NCBI GenBank assembly: GCA_003224055.1
Contig: QHYE01000024.1
Location: 58,503-122,502, forward strand
Length of the DNA stretch: 64,000 nt
Direction of reading: 5' to 3'
Source of the DNA: Acidobacteriota bacterium
GTDB lineage: Bacteria; Acidobacteriota; Terriglobia; Acidiferrales; UBA7541
This document shows, piece by piece, positions 50,641-59,656 of this stretch. Within the stretch, counting starts at the first letter, position 1, and each line of letters begins with the position of its first letter. Below the pieces are notes generated by a model. That model had not been told where the DNA came from. It was given only the letters and a program-made list of their open reading frames with translations, and ran no database searches. The translations under genes were made by a program, and so were the position numbers.

Positions 50641-51945
50641 TCAGTGAAAATGCGTCGTTCGCCAGAGCTTCGCGCCGCAGACCAGGAGAAGCACGAGCGT
50701 TGCGGCGATCAAGAGCGCGGCAGGTCCCCAGCGGAGAGACATCTGCGGCACCCGGGCCATGGTCGCCAGAACCACAAAAACGCAGGTTGCCCCGGCAACC
50801 AGAAGCCAGTCCAGCGCGCTGCGTGAAGGTTTTGCTTCATTGGCGGCTTGCCGCCCGTCCATGCGCGCTTCCACGTAGTCCTGCGCGACGTCGTAGCGCT
50901 CGCCTTCGCGCCGAGCCGCTTCCTTCCACCGCGATTGTTCCTTGCCGGTCGCCGAAGAAAAGGCAATCGCGGCCACTCCCAGCATCATGAGTAGCGAGCC
51001 GCCGATGACTTGCACATAAAGGGAAGCGCCGCGGCCATCCAGCTCGCCAAAGACGAGAATTCCCCAGAGCAATCCCCAGAGCTGGTTGGTATTCGAGAGC
51101 GGGATGCCGCGGCTGATGCCCACATACTTCGCGGCGTATTGCTGAAAGAGATCTCCGACGACCCAGATGAAGCCACCGAGCATCAGCCAGAAAAGAACGT
51201 CTCGCGCGCCCATCAATTCGCGCCACAACGGGGCGAGTCCGAGATAACTGATCGCGAGCGCCGACATCATACCCAATTCGCCGAAGGTGAAAAACGTGAC
51301 GAACGAAAGCGGGTTCATTCCCGTCAGGTAGGCCTTGCGGTACGGAATGTACATCGTGCCCCAAAGAACGCTCGCGCCGAGCGCCGCCCAAACGCCGCGC
51401 ATCGAATGCGCCGCGGGAGCTTCCGAGGAAGATGCGATCGCGAGCAAGGCCGCCCCAACGCACATGACCAGCGCTCCGCCCAGTACGCCGGCCCAACGGC
51501 GCCAGCCCGCCTGACGCAATTCGTTGAAGAAAAGAAATCCCCAGAGGATGCCGAGAAGACTGTTCGAATTCCAGAGCGGAAACGCGATGCTCAAACCAAT
51601 GTCGCGAATGGCGAAGATGGTCAGCGTGTTGGCCACTGCCCAAAGACAACCGGCGAGGAGCGCCCAAATAATAAGATGAGGCGCGCGGCGGACGTCGGCG
51701 CGGACGGACGAAGTGCCCAGGATCAGAGCGGGGAGGCTCCAGCGCGCCAGAAAAACGCCGACGACCATGATGAGCGAAATCACCATCGGGGAGACTCCGA
51801 TGGAGACGAGTTTCGTCGGCGCTTCCGCCGCACCCAGCCAGGCTCCAGCGGTGAGGCCGGAAAGAATGCCGAGCACTTGCAGCTTGCGCGCGCGCGACGT
51901 GTCTTGGGCTGCTGTGGAATTCTGGGGCGTCAATGCGGATTCCAT
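50641..51945 (-). CDS. GRP/RhaT-like sugar transporter of the DMT superfamily
   Basis: The 434-residue protein has about ten membrane segments of the drug/metabolite-transporter superfamily. 'GILSGLTAGAWLGAAEAPTK', 'IAFPLWNSNSLLGILWGFLF', 'GTMYIPYRKAYLTGMNP' and 'LSNTNQLWGLLWGILVFGEL' resemble the glucose/rhamnose porter (GRP, RhaT) branch. A hydrophilic loop near residue 340 breaks the last helix pairs and a final helical pair follows, so it is longer than RhaT (about 344). The PfkB kinase downstream supports a sugar as substrate. It follows the 41-residue membrane peptide by 18 bases. Confidence 0.8.
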   Translation of the reverse strand: MESALTPQNSTAAQDTSRARKLQVLGILSGLTAGAWLGAAEAPTKLVSIGVSPMVISLIMVVGVFLARWSLPALILGTSSVRADVRRAPHLIIWALLAGCLWAVANTLTIFAIRDIGLSIAFPLWNSNSLLGILWGFLFFNELRQAGWRRWAGVLGGALVMCVGAALLAIASSSEAPAAHSMRGVWAALGASVLWGTMYIPYRKAYLTGMNPLSFVTFFTFGELGMMSALAISYLGLAPLWRELMGARDVLFWLMLGGFIWVVGDLFQQYAAKYVGISRGIPLSNTNQLWGLLWGILVFGELDGRGASLYVQVIGGSLLMMLGVAAIAFSSATGKEQSRWKEAARREGERYDVAQDYVEARMDGRQAANEAKPSRSALDWLLVAGATCVFVVLATMARVPQMSLRWGPAALLIAATLVLLLVCGAKLWRTTHFH

Positions 51946-51963
51946 GTCCTTGCACCTGAAAAT

Positions 51964-52089
51964 TCAGCGAATGATTCGCAGCAGAAGTAGACCGCCGACC
52001 AGCACGATGACCGGGACCCAGAAATGAACGTCGGTGAGCACGATCGCCACCCAGCTGCGGTTCTGCTCCGTTCTGCCGTTTTGCTCCAT
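51964..52089 (-). CDS. 41-residue single-helix membrane peptide
   Basis: A 42-codon frame from ATG 52089 to TGA 51966-51964 encodes a polar N-terminus (MEQNGRTEQNRSW) and one transmembrane helix (around 'HFWVPVIVLVGGLLLLRIIR'). GGAGGAG stands seven bases before the ATG. It ends 18 bases ahead of the sugar-transporter gene and should be its translational leader or a small subunit. Its size means that it is missed by usual length cut-offs. The placement, strong ribosome-binding site and clean helix support a real gene. No function is known. Confidence 0.65.
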   Translation of the reverse strand: MEQNGRTEQNRSWVAIVLTDVHFWVPVIVLVGGLLLLRIIR

Positions 52090-52192
52090 CCAGACTCCTC
52101 CGAAGCGCCAGTAAAACGAAAGCTGGGCTGCTTTGCCGCCGTCGATACTATCGAAAAAAAGGGGAATCCTGTTACCCGAAAAAGATTATCCC

Positions 52193-53479
52193 TCACGATG
52201 CGAAGGAGCGAATCTCGCCCCAGAGAACGAAGACGAAATAGACGGAGAGCAGAAGAAGCTCCGGCTCGATGGCGTGGCGATATTTGGCGACCGGGTAGAC
52301 AAAATAATAAGGAATGGGATAGACGAGCAGCGCAGCGGCGAAGAGAATCCAGCCACGTGGCCGGCGTGTCACGAGAAACAAGAAACCGAGCCAGCCGCCG
52401 ACCGACAACGGCCAGAACTTCCACGGCTGCCACCATTCCCGGCCTTGATAATGCAGCGGCGTGCCGTCCCAGAACCACCATGCGCGATGGAGTGTCAGTT
52501 CGCGGAATTCCGACGGGGATTCCCGGACGAAACGCAGACTGTCTTGTTTCCAATAGTCGATGTACCTCAGCTCTCCCCATTCCGCGTATTTCCGCAATTC
52601 CGCGGGGTTGCCGCCGGGATGCTTGCCGGCGTAGCCCAGGCCGTTGCTGAAGTGGTAGTTGCCAAGATGAAATTCGAACCAGAAATTGTCGCGAAAAAAG
52701 ACCGGCCGGCCGAAAACACGTTCGTTTCGAATCAGCCACGGAGAAACTAGGGCAGCGAAAAGCACTCCGGCGAGGGCCAGAGAGGCGAACCAAGGTCGCA
52801 CTGCGCGATAATTCACGAAAATTGCATAGAGAAACGTGAAAGGCATGATGCTGAGCAACGCTGGATTGGTCAGCGCGATCACCGCCCACAGCGCTCCGAG
52901 CCTCAGCCAAAGTTTTCTGCTGTTCTTCTCCGCCACATCGAGTGTGATGATGAAAACAACGGAAAGTAGAAACGCGCTGGCGGCAAAATCCCAAATCCAG
53001 GAAACGGCCCAGCGGAAAAAGATGGGGCTGAGTGCCCAGATCCAGGCGGCCCACATTCCAATCTGCGGACCGAGCGTGCGCCGGCTCAGCGCGTGAATGG
53101 TGATGCCGGTTGCCCCGGCGATCACGCATTGAATGCTGAGTAACACGACCGCAGAGGCTGTGGAATAGCTGCCGAAAATTCGAAAGATTAATGAAACAAA
53201 GTAGGGATAAAGAGGAGCGATCCAGGCGGTCGGGCCGGTATCCTGGTGAAATGGCGAACTGAATCCCTGTCCGCGAACGATATGGTCCGCAATGCTGCAA
53301 ATCTCCGCGCCGAAAGGAACATTATCGTTCGGGGAGCCGACGTAGGTTTTCTTCCAGAGCACAAATCCGAAGCGCAGGAGGAATCCGCAAACGAAAAGCA
53401 AGAAATACAAATTGCGATAGGACTTGGTCTCGCCCGGTGAGTTGGGAACTGCAGGAGCTTCCGGCGCGATGTCGGGCAT
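52193..53479 (-). CDS. Polytopic glycosyltransferase-like membrane protein (GT39/PMT_2 type)
   Basis: The 428-residue protein has about ten hydrophobic helices after a short cytoplasmic start, with 'SIADHIVRGQGFSSPFHQDT' and 'TAWIAPLYPYFVSLIFRIFG' near the N-terminus. This is a pattern of bacterial GT-C enzymes related to ArnT and PMT_2, which transfer sugars from polyprenyl carriers. The periplasmic loop with 'EFHLGNYHFSNGLGYAGKHP' and the final 'YPVAKYRHAIEPELLLL' fit the family. The substrate is unknown. It is read away from the other GT-C-like gene (53708), about 230 bases off. Confidence 0.85.
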   Translation of the reverse strand: MPDIAPEAPAVPNSPGETKSYRNLYFLLFVCGFLLRFGFVLWKKTYVGSPNDNVPFGAEICSIADHIVRGQGFSSPFHQDTGPTAWIAPLYPYFVSLIFRIFGSYSTASAVVLLSIQCVIAGATGITIHALSRRTLGPQIGMWAAWIWALSPIFFRWAVSWIWDFAASAFLLSVVFIITLDVAEKNSRKLWLRLGALWAVIALTNPALLSIMPFTFLYAIFVNYRAVRPWFASLALAGVLFAALVSPWLIRNERVFGRPVFFRDNFWFEFHLGNYHFSNGLGYAGKHPGGNPAELRKYAEWGELRYIDYWKQDSLRFVRESPSEFRELTLHRAWWFWDGTPLHYQGREWWQPWKFWPLSVGGWLGFLFLVTRRPRGWILFAAALLVYPIPYYFVYPVAKYRHAIEPELLLLSVYFVFVLWGEIRSFAS

Positions 53480-53707
53480 AGATGTTATTGTGAGATAGAA
53501 TCTCGCGCGTGAGCAAGATTCAGTTCAAGGAGCACCTTCCTATCCGGCACTCCTTCCTATCCGGAATTGTTCGTCTAACGGCAAATTAAGTGTTGCAGTG
53601 CGGGGCACACGCCGCGGGCGGAGCTCGGGGAATTCGTTAGACTGGAGGAGAATCTTGCGAGGCGGATCCGCGCTCTCGCTCAACCGCAAACGTGAGGAAT
53701 CTTCTCT

Positions 53708-55390
53708 TTGCATCCTGACAAGCCTTACACGCTGATAGCGCTTTTTGTTTTCTCCATCTTGTCCATTTTGCCGTTACTTTCCGGTTTTGAGGCCTTGGGC
53801 CGGGCAGAGAAAACCTTTGTGCGTTTTACGGAAAGGCGCATTCTTTCCGCTTGGGTGCTGTTCTTTGCAGTTATCGGATTTCGCCTCCTGTTGCTGCCCG
53901 CACTTCCAGTTCCAGTCCCCGGCATCCATGACGAATTCAGCTACCTGCTGATGAGCGACACATTCGCGCACGGGCGGCTGACAAATCCGACGCATCCGAT
54001 GTGGGTCAGCTTCGAGACCATGCACGTCAATTGGAATCCGACCTACTCTTCGATGTATCCGCCCGCGCAGGGTTTCGTGCTGGCGATTGGACAGCTCCTG
54101 GGGCAGCCGTGGGTCGGCGTTCTTCTGAGCAATGCTGCGATGTGCGCATTAATCGTGTGGATGCTGCAGGCGTGGATCCCGCCACGGTGGGCGTTTCTGG
54201 GTGGAGTCATCGCCGCCTTGCAGTTGAGTTTTGCAACGTACTGGATGAACAGCTATTGGGGCGGCGCGGTTGCGGCCGCAGGCGGAGCGCTAGTGTTCGG
54301 AGCGCTGGGAAGAATCCCTCGCACGGCACGCGTGCGCGATGCGCTGCTGCTAGGACTCGGCATCGGCATATTGGCAAACAGCCGGCCGTATGAAGGATTC
54401 CTATTTTGCATTCCAAGCGCTGGGTATCTCCTGTGGTGGATGAGCGGGAAGATCAAAACAAGAATCGAGCTCCATGCGCGGATCCGCAGAATTTTCCTTC
54501 CTTTGCTGGGGTCGGTGCTGCTACTCGGCATGTTCATGGCGTATTACAACTGGCGGCTGACGGACAATCCTCTGCTGCTACCGCACGTCTTAAACACCGA
54601 AACTCATCTCACGGCGCCCATGTTCCTCTGGCAGCATGTGAAGCCTCCGCTGCACTACCGGAACGCGCAGTTCGAGAATTTTTACAACGCTTGGGAGCGC
54701 GCGTATTACCGCACGACATGGGAGGACGCTCGCCGCATAACGTTGGAGAAACTCGATTTGATGGGTGGCTTCTTTTTCTGGCGGGCCGAGTTGCTGCTCC
54801 TGCCGTTCGTGTTTTTTCTCTTCCGAGACCGGAAAATGCGACTGCCGCTCGCTATTTTTCTCCTGGTCACGCTCGGCATCTTTGCGGTGGTGTGGGGAGG
54901 ACCACACTATGCCGCCCCGCTGGTGTGTGTGCTGGTTCTTCTGGTGGTTCAGATGCTGCGGCATATGAACACGATGGAAGTAAAGGGCTGGCGGCTTGGA
55001 GCCATGGTGGTGCGCGTGATCGTGGTGATTCTGCTCGTCCAGACTGCCGGCCGCGCGCTGAACCATGAGTGCGATCAATTGGAGAGGGCGTGCAGTGGAA
55101 TCACGGAACGCGCCGAGATAGCCAACCAACTTCGCAACACACCGGGCAAACACCTTGTCATGGTGCGGTATGCCAAATTTCACAACATCCACTATGAGTG
55201 GGTCTATAACGGCGCGGAGATTGATTCGGCCCAGGTCTTGTGGGCGCGGGACATCGATTCGTCGCAAAACGAAAAGCTACTCGTCCATTTCAAGGATCGT
55301 CAAATCTGGCTTGTGGAGCCCGACGAACGAGACCGAGAAGCGAGGCAACTTAAGCCTTTTGCCCGCACTGTCACGCAATCCGTGCCTTGA
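53708..55390 (+). CDS. Polytopic membrane protein, GT-C-like
   Basis: The 560-residue protein begins with TTG 53708, with GTGAGGAA upstream, and has about eleven hydrophobic helices. 'HDEFSYLLMSDTFAHGRLTN' and 'HPMWVSFETMHVNWNPTY' form an acidic loop after the first helices like the DE motif of GT-C glycosyltransferases. 'YPPAQGFVLAIGQLLG' and 'ANSRPYEGFLFCIPSAGYLL' follow. The soluble C-terminal domain of about 100 residues ('VRYAKFHNIHYEWVYNGAEI') is probably periplasmic. The family is widely seen as a hypothetical membrane protein. A glycosyltransferase role is likely but unproven. Confidence 0.75.
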   Translation: MHPDKPYTLIALFVFSILSILPLLSGFEALGRAEKTFVRFTERRILSAWVLFFAVIGFRLLLLPALPVPVPGIHDEFSYLLMSDTFAHGRLTNPTHPMWVSFETMHVNWNPTYSSMYPPAQGFVLAIGQLLGQPWVGVLLSNAAMCALIVWMLQAWIPPRWAFLGGVIAALQLSFATYWMNSYWGGAVAAAGGALVFGALGRIPRTARVRDALLLGLGIGILANSRPYEGFLFCIPSAGYLLWWMSGKIKTRIELHARIRRIFLPLLGSVLLLGMFMAYYNWRLTDNPLLLPHVLNTETHLTAPMFLWQHVKPPLHYRNAQFENFYNAWERAYYRTTWEDARRITLEKLDLMGGFFFWRAELLLLPFVFFLFRDRKMRLPLAIFLLVTLGIFAVVWGGPHYAAPLVCVLVLLVVQMLRHMNTMEVKGWRLGAMVVRVIVVILLVQTAGRALNHECDQLERACSGITERAEIANQLRNTPGKHLVMVRYAKFHNIHYEWVYNGAEIDSAQVLWARDIDSSQNEKLLVHFKDRQIWLVEPDERDREARQLKPFARTVTQSVP

Positions 55391-55475
55391 CCTCAGCCAT
55401 GAACAGCCAATCGATGTCTGGAGCGGGCCTTCTTGCTTTGCGAGAAAACCCAGACGCTCTCGTCGGCGCGGAAAG

Positions 55476-56183
55476 TCAACGGGCGGTGCCGATGTGCGTT
55501 GCAATTTCGTTGAAGGCGCTCTTGGAGCTGGAGATGACTTCGTTGGCGCCGAGGCTCTCAAGGATTTCGGTGAATTCGTCGAGATAGCAGCGGACGACGA
55601 TGGCGGCTTTCTTGTTGCGCTCGCGGGCGCGCTTGGTGACGAGGAGAGCGGTTTCGATATTGTTGGAGGTGATGACGACGAGATTGGCGCGTTCAATGCC
55701 CGCATCAACGAGTGTGCTTTCCTGCTTGGCGTCGTCCACGACGACAGGCTCACCGGCGCGAACCAGGTCGTCGACCGCCGCGGGATCTTTGTCGATCAGC
55801 ACGTAAGCGCGAGCGCTTTGCCGGAGGTGCGCGACGAGGCGCGCGCCCAGATGGCTGTGGCCGACGACAATCACGTGATCTTTCATTTCGCTGGCAAGCA
55901 TGCGGCATCCTTCCTGCGGATTGTAGCGCTGCAGCGCTTGAAGAATGAAAATGGAAATGACGATTCCGAACAAAACGCATTGGCCCCAGAACGCATAAAG
56001 AACCCACAGCGATCCCGGCTGCACGCGAAGATAGAGGGCGTTCAAAAGCGCATCGCGAAGAGAAAGCCTTTCGAAACTGTAAAAGATGATAGTTCCGAGA
56101 GCGAACCAGAGCGCGAGCAGCGCAAAACCCCAGCGGCTTTGACGGAGAAAGATCGAGAGTCGTATCCAAAAGAAGCGGCGCAT
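55476..56183 (-). CDS. TrkA-N (RCK) domain protein with two membrane helices
   Basis: The 235-residue protein has two helices ('GFALLALWFALGTIIFYSF' and 'WGQCVLFGIVISIFILQAL') and a cytoplasmic Rossmann-type RCK/TrkA-N domain starting 'KDHVIVVGHSHLGARLVAHL' (a GxxxxG nucleotide-binding motif) with a dinucleotide-sensing acidic residue in 'YVLIDKDP'. RCK domains gate potassium channels, but I see no selectivity filter (TVGYG) between the helices, so it may be a regulatory subunit or a pore-less relative. A ribosome-binding sequence AGAGG precedes ATG 56183. No Trk or Kup gene is nearby. Confidence 0.8.
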   Translation of the reverse strand: MRRFFWIRLSIFLRQSRWGFALLALWFALGTIIFYSFERLSLRDALLNALYLRVQPGSLWVLYAFWGQCVLFGIVISIFILQALQRYNPQEGCRMLASEMKDHVIVVGHSHLGARLVAHLRQSARAYVLIDKDPAAVDDLVRAGEPVVVDDAKQESTLVDAGIERANLVVITSNNIETALLVTKRARERNKKAAIVVRCYLDEFTEILESLGANEVISSSKSAFNEIATHIGTAR

Positions 56184-56267
56184 GGCCAGCTACCTCTGCT
56201 TCACGGGAGCATGGTACACGAAGCTGTACAAGTTTTTGTTTTTGGAAGAAGGTCCAAAGTCTGTGAA

Positions 56268-56344
56268 TGGTAGGCCCGTGGGGACTCGAACCCCAGACCT
56301 CTACCGTGTCAAGGTAGCGCTCTAACCAACTGAGCTACGGGCCT
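56268..56344 (-). tRNA. tRNA-Val (GAC)
   Basis: The minus strand folds as a full tRNA: acceptor AGGCCCG with CGGGCCT, D-arm GCTCAGTTGGTTAGAGC, anticodon stem CTACC/GGTAG with loop TTGACAC (anticodon GAC, valine), T-arm TGGGGTTCGAGTCCCCA, and an encoded ACCA end. Length is 77 bases. It is a single tRNA between genes and a candidate attachment site, but no integrase lies next to it. Confidence 0.95.
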
Positions 56345-56467
56345 AGAATCCATAAAGTTTAGCACGAGTGGCGCGCGAAAACGGAGCAGCGCTTGCACAA
56401 CTCGGCGGCGCTTGCAGTAGAATGCGCCAGACAAGCGCGGAATCTGGAACATGAGAGTTCCCACACA

Positions 56468-57127
56468 GTGATTGTGAAAATCGATGGCGCTTTGAAGAAG
56501 AAATGTCCGCGGACGGCGCTGGGCTGCGTGACCGCGCACGTGGAGGCGGGCACGTCACCTGCCGCGCTGACGGCAGAGCTGAAAACGCGAGAGTCGGAAA
56601 TTCAGAAATTGCCGTTTCCGCGCGGCGTGCTGGCGTCGCCGCAAGTGGAAGCGACGCGCGCAGCCTACAAAGCGCTGGGAAAAGATCCGGCGCGCTACCG
56701 CGGTTCCGCGGAAGCGTTGCTTCGGCGGGTAGTTGGCGGTAAGGGTTTGCCGGAAATCAACGCAGTGGTGGATGTGATCAATCTTGTTTCGGTGGAGAGC
56801 CGATTGCCGGTGGGATTGTATGACCTGGGACACATTGTGGGAGAAATCGTTTTTCGCGCGGGAAAATCTGGAGAAACTTACAGAGGCATCGGCAAGTACG
56901 ATTTGAATCTGGAAGGATTGCCGCTTTTCGCCGATACCGTCGGGCCGCACGGCAGCGCGACGAGCGATTCCGAGCGCACGATGGTGACGGCGGTCACGAA
57001 AGAAGTTCTTGCGGTGATTGTTTCTTTCGGCGGCGCTGAAAATCTGGAACGTTGGACGCAGAGACTCGGAGCACTGCTGCAGCAGTACGCCGCGGGAAAC
57101 GAAATCACGACGAATATCGTGGTTTAA
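56468..57127 (+). CDS. B3/4 domain protein (PheRS beta editing-domain-like)
   Basis: The 219-residue protein resembles the stand-alone B3/B4 domain of phenylalanyl-tRNA synthetase beta, which hydrolyses Tyr-tRNA-Phe in the full enzyme. 'ALLRRVVGGKGLPEINAVVD' and 'LGHIVGEIVFRAGKSGETYR' are family-like, with 'ESRLPVGLYDLGH' at the binding pocket. Free-standing copies may edit mischarged tRNA or act on other substrates. I start at GTG 56468 because the longer frame from 56393 would overlap noncoding upstream DNA; GAGAG is only a weak ribosome-binding site. It is divergent from the tRNA gene. Confidence 0.8.
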   Translation: MIVKIDGALKKKCPRTALGCVTAHVEAGTSPAALTAELKTRESEIQKLPFPRGVLASPQVEATRAAYKALGKDPARYRGSAEALLRRVVGGKGLPEINAVVDVINLVSVESRLPVGLYDLGHIVGEIVFRAGKSGETYRGIGKYDLNLEGLPLFADTVGPHGSATSDSERTMVTAVTKEVLAVIVSFGGAENLERWTQRLGALLQQYAAGNEITTNIVV

Positions 57128-57228
57128 CGTTGATTCTCTAGAACTGATTTGGCTATAAAGCTGAATCCGCCCACACCTCAGAAATCGCTTGCCGAACTCG
57201 CAGGTTCCGACTACCTTCCCGAACGGCG

Positions 57229-57849
57229 ATGCCAAGCGTTTATCAACTGAAGCCGGCGTTTCAGGGCTTGTTGCGGCCGATCGTGAATTGGCTGGGGCGA
57301 ATCGGCGTGACCGCGAATCAAGTGACGATTGCGGCGCTGCTGCTTTCGCTCAGCACCGGCCACGTGATCGCGCGGGCGCATGGTGGACCATCGTTATTGC
57401 TGCTGCCCGTCGTTCTGTTCGTGCGCATGGCGCTCAACGCGATGGATGGAATGCTGGCGCGCGAGCACAACCAGAAGAGCGCGCTGGGCGCGATATTGAA
57501 TGAACTCGGCGACGTGGTCGCGGACGTGGGGTTGTATCTCCCATTGGCCGTTGTGCCGGGATTCGAACCGTGGCTGGTGGTTGGCGCCGTGATTCTCTCG
57601 ATTCTGACGGAGATGACCGGCGTAATTGGCGTGCAGATCGGCGCTTCGCGGCGTTACGACGGCCCATTGGGAAAAAGTGATCGCGCATTTCTTTTTGGAT
57701 CGGTAGGACTCCTGCTGGGACTTCGGGTGCCGATCGATCGGGCGATTCCTTATCTGCTTTTTGCGATGATCCTCCTGAGTGTCCTCACCATTTTGAATCG
57801 CGCGCGGCACGCCCTGCTGGAGCTGAAGAACACCGCGGCGAAGAAATGA
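57229..57849 (+). CDS. CDP-alcohol phosphatidyltransferase family protein
   Basis: The 206-residue inner-membrane enzyme should join a CDP-diacylglycerol to an alcohol (or the reverse) in phospholipid synthesis. The active-site pattern is 'MDGMLAREHNQKSALGAILN' followed by 'ELGDVVAD'. The first Asp pair and AR are intact, but the position after G-x3 is Asn rather than the classical Asp, with Asp-x3-Asp further on. That spacing shift appears to be typical of this subgroup. About five further helices follow. The gene overlaps the acyltransferase start by four bases (ATGA) and leads a three-gene lipid operon. Confidence 0.85.
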   Translation: MPSVYQLKPAFQGLLRPIVNWLGRIGVTANQVTIAALLLSLSTGHVIARAHGGPSLLLLPVVLFVRMALNAMDGMLAREHNQKSALGAILNELGDVVADVGLYLPLAVVPGFEPWLVVGAVILSILTEMTGVIGVQIGASRRYDGPLGKSDRAFLFGSVGLLLGLRVPIDRAIPYLLFAMILLSVLTILNRARHALLELKNTAAKK

Positions 57850-58508
57850 GCGGCCGCGTGCATCCATTGGCCGGAATCATCGCGGCGTTCGCGCGGGCGG
57901 TCAGCGGCGTGCAGGTGCGCTGGTCCGATGGTTTTTCCGAAACAGCGCAGCAGCGAATCTATTTTGCGAATCACACGAGCCATCTAGATTTTGTAGTGCT
58001 GTGGTCGGCGCTGCCTGCCGACGTGCGCGCCCGGACGCGGCCGGTGGCGGCAAAGGATTATTGGGAGAGCGGCGTGAAAGCATATCTGGCGCAAAACGTT
58101 TTTCGCGCGGTACTGGTGCAGCGCGGCGCGGCGGCGCAAGCGGAGAGTGAAGAGGAAGCGCGAGCTGCGGGCCGCGCCACCATCGAGCAACTCGCAGAAG
58201 CGCTGGGCGAAACGGATTCATTAATTCTATTTCCTGAAGGGACGCGAGGAACGGGAGAATCCGTCGCTCCGTTCCGAAGCGGACTCTTCCATCTTGCGAA
58301 ACGCAGGCCAGATGCCGAGCTGGTGCCCGTGTATTTGGAAAACCTGAACCGGATTTTGCCAAAGGGGGAATTCCTGCCGGTGCCGTTGATCAGCGTGTTG
58401 ACGTTTGGGGCGCCGATGCTCGTGGAAGAGAGCGAAAGCAAAGAAGCGTTTCTGGAGCGGGCGCGCGCGGCGGTTTGCGGATTGCGACGCGGAGAGAATG
58501 CGCAATGA
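57846..58508 (+). CDS. PlsC-like 1-acylglycerol-3-phosphate acyltransferase
   Basis: The 220-residue protein carries the acyltransferase motifs 'FANHTSHLDFVVLWSALP' (HX4D) and 'LFPEGTRGTGE', so it should acylate lysophosphatidate at the inner membrane to give phosphatidate. The start ATG lies inside the stop of the previous gene and its own stop overlaps the next ATG (ATGA at both junctions), giving tight translational coupling. Phosphatidate is the substrate of the CdsA-like enzyme encoded next. It is shorter than E. coli PlsC (245). Confidence 0.88.
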   Translation: MSGRVHPLAGIIAAFARAVSGVQVRWSDGFSETAQQRIYFANHTSHLDFVVLWSALPADVRARTRPVAAKDYWESGVKAYLAQNVFRAVLVQRGAAAQAESEEEARAAGRATIEQLAEALGETDSLILFPEGTRGTGESVAPFRSGLFHLAKRRPDAELVPVYLENLNRILPKGEFLPVPLISVLTFGAPMLVEESESKEAFLERARAAVCGLRRGENAQ

Positions 58509-59500
58509 GCGATCCTCTCGAATCGACCGAGCACGCATTCCTCGAACTTGAAGGTAGCTCCGGGAACGCACAACTCATGTGCCTCTTTGGCGGCGTGCTG
58601 GGCATTCTGGTTTTGGCGAGCGTGATCGGAGTTGTGCTCAAGCGCAACGCAAAGAATGATGCGGCACGCGCGACAATTGAAAATCTGAATGCGAGGACGC
58701 GCGCTTGGTGGAAGATGTGCGCGATCTTCGCGCTGACGCTGCTGATCGGGCGGGTCGGGTCGCTGGTTTTGTTTGGGCTGCTCTCGCTGCTGGCGCTGCG
58801 CGAGTACATCACGCTGGTGCCGACGCGACGCGGGGATCACCGGACGCTGCTGTGGAGCTTTTTCATCATCACGCCGCTGCAGTACTACTTGATCGGAATC
58901 GCCTGGTATGGATTTTTCGCGATCATGATTCCGGTGTTCGCGTTTGTGTTCGTACCGACGCGGATCGCCATGTCCGGCGACACGGAGCATTTTCTGGAGC
59001 GCGCGGCGAAGATCCAATTCGGGTTGATGATTTGCGCGTTTTGCCTGAGCCATGCGCCGGCGCTGCTGATTCTCGAGATTCCCGGGTTCGCGGGCCGCAA
59101 CGCACAGCTGCTGCTCTACCTTGTTCTGGTGGACCAGATGAGCGACGTCCTGCAATACGTCTGGGGAAAGCTCGCGGGAAAACACAAGATCGCGCCAAGC
59201 GTCAGCCCAAACAAAACGTGGGAGGGATTCCTCGGGGGCGTGGCGACAGCGACGTTGCTGGGCGCGGCGCTGTGGTGGGCGACGCCGTTCGCGCCGCTGC
59301 AGGCCGCCGGAATGTCGCTCGTGATTACGCTGCTCGGTTTCGCGGGCGGATTGGTAATGAGCGCAATCAAGCGCGACGCCGGCGTTAAAGATTTCGGCGC
59401 AGTGATCGAGGGTCATGGCGGCATCCTGGACCGGATTGACTCGCTGTGCTTCGCCGCGCCGATTTTCTTTCACCTGGTGCGGTATTTCTTTACGCCGTGA
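58505..59500 (+). CDS. cdsA: Phosphatidate cytidylyltransferase (CdsA-like)
   Basis: The 331-residue protein makes CDP-diacylglycerol from CTP and phosphatidate. It has about eight membrane helices and the C-terminal signature 'SAIKRDAGVKDFGAVIEGHG' followed by 'GILDRID', matching the family pattern (S-x-x-K-R, K-D, H-G-G-x-x-D-R-x-D). ATG 58505 overlaps the acyltransferase stop. Being the third gene after a CDP-alcohol transferase and a PlsC-like enzyme, it supplies CDP-diacylglycerol for the first. A longer frame from 58475 is possible but unlikely. Confidence 0.92.
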   Translation: MSDPLESTEHAFLELEGSSGNAQLMCLFGGVLGILVLASVIGVVLKRNAKNDAARATIENLNARTRAWWKMCAIFALTLLIGRVGSLVLFGLLSLLALREYITLVPTRRGDHRTLLWSFFIITPLQYYLIGIAWYGFFAIMIPVFAFVFVPTRIAMSGDTEHFLERAAKIQFGLMICAFCLSHAPALLILEIPGFAGRNAQLLLYLVLVDQMSDVLQYVWGKLAGKHKIAPSVSPNKTWEGFLGGVATATLLGAALWWATPFAPLQAAGMSLVITLLGFAGGLVMSAIKRDAGVKDFGAVIEGHGGILDRIDSLCFAAPIFFHLVRYFFTP

Positions 59501-59656
59501 GGTCGGTGGGTTAACGACTCCGCGAAACGCCGGCGGAAGCAGCCCCCATACACCCCCCATCCGATGCATGAATGTCAAAACAAAGGGGATAGAAAATGGG
59601 CAATTCGTAAGTGAATGAAAAGAAAGAGCGAGGACGATCGTTGTGCAAAGGGGAGA

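Noticed and set aside
51930..53300. 456-codon minus-strand frame overlapping the GT39-like gene and the small membrane peptide
   Set aside because: The overlapping frame at 52193-53479 has membrane helices and family motifs; this one is Arg/Ser-rich without any.
53535..53564. Two copies of CCTTCCTATCCGG with a 17-base period
   Set aside because: Only two short units with no stem or third copy; treated as chance or a minor slip duplication.
55476..56183. Calling the TrkA-N protein a potassium channel
   Set aside because: No TVGYG-type selectivity filter between the two helices.
56268..56344. tRNA-Val as the attachment site of an integrated island
   Set aside because: No integrase, no partial tRNA repeat and no accessory genes adjoining it.
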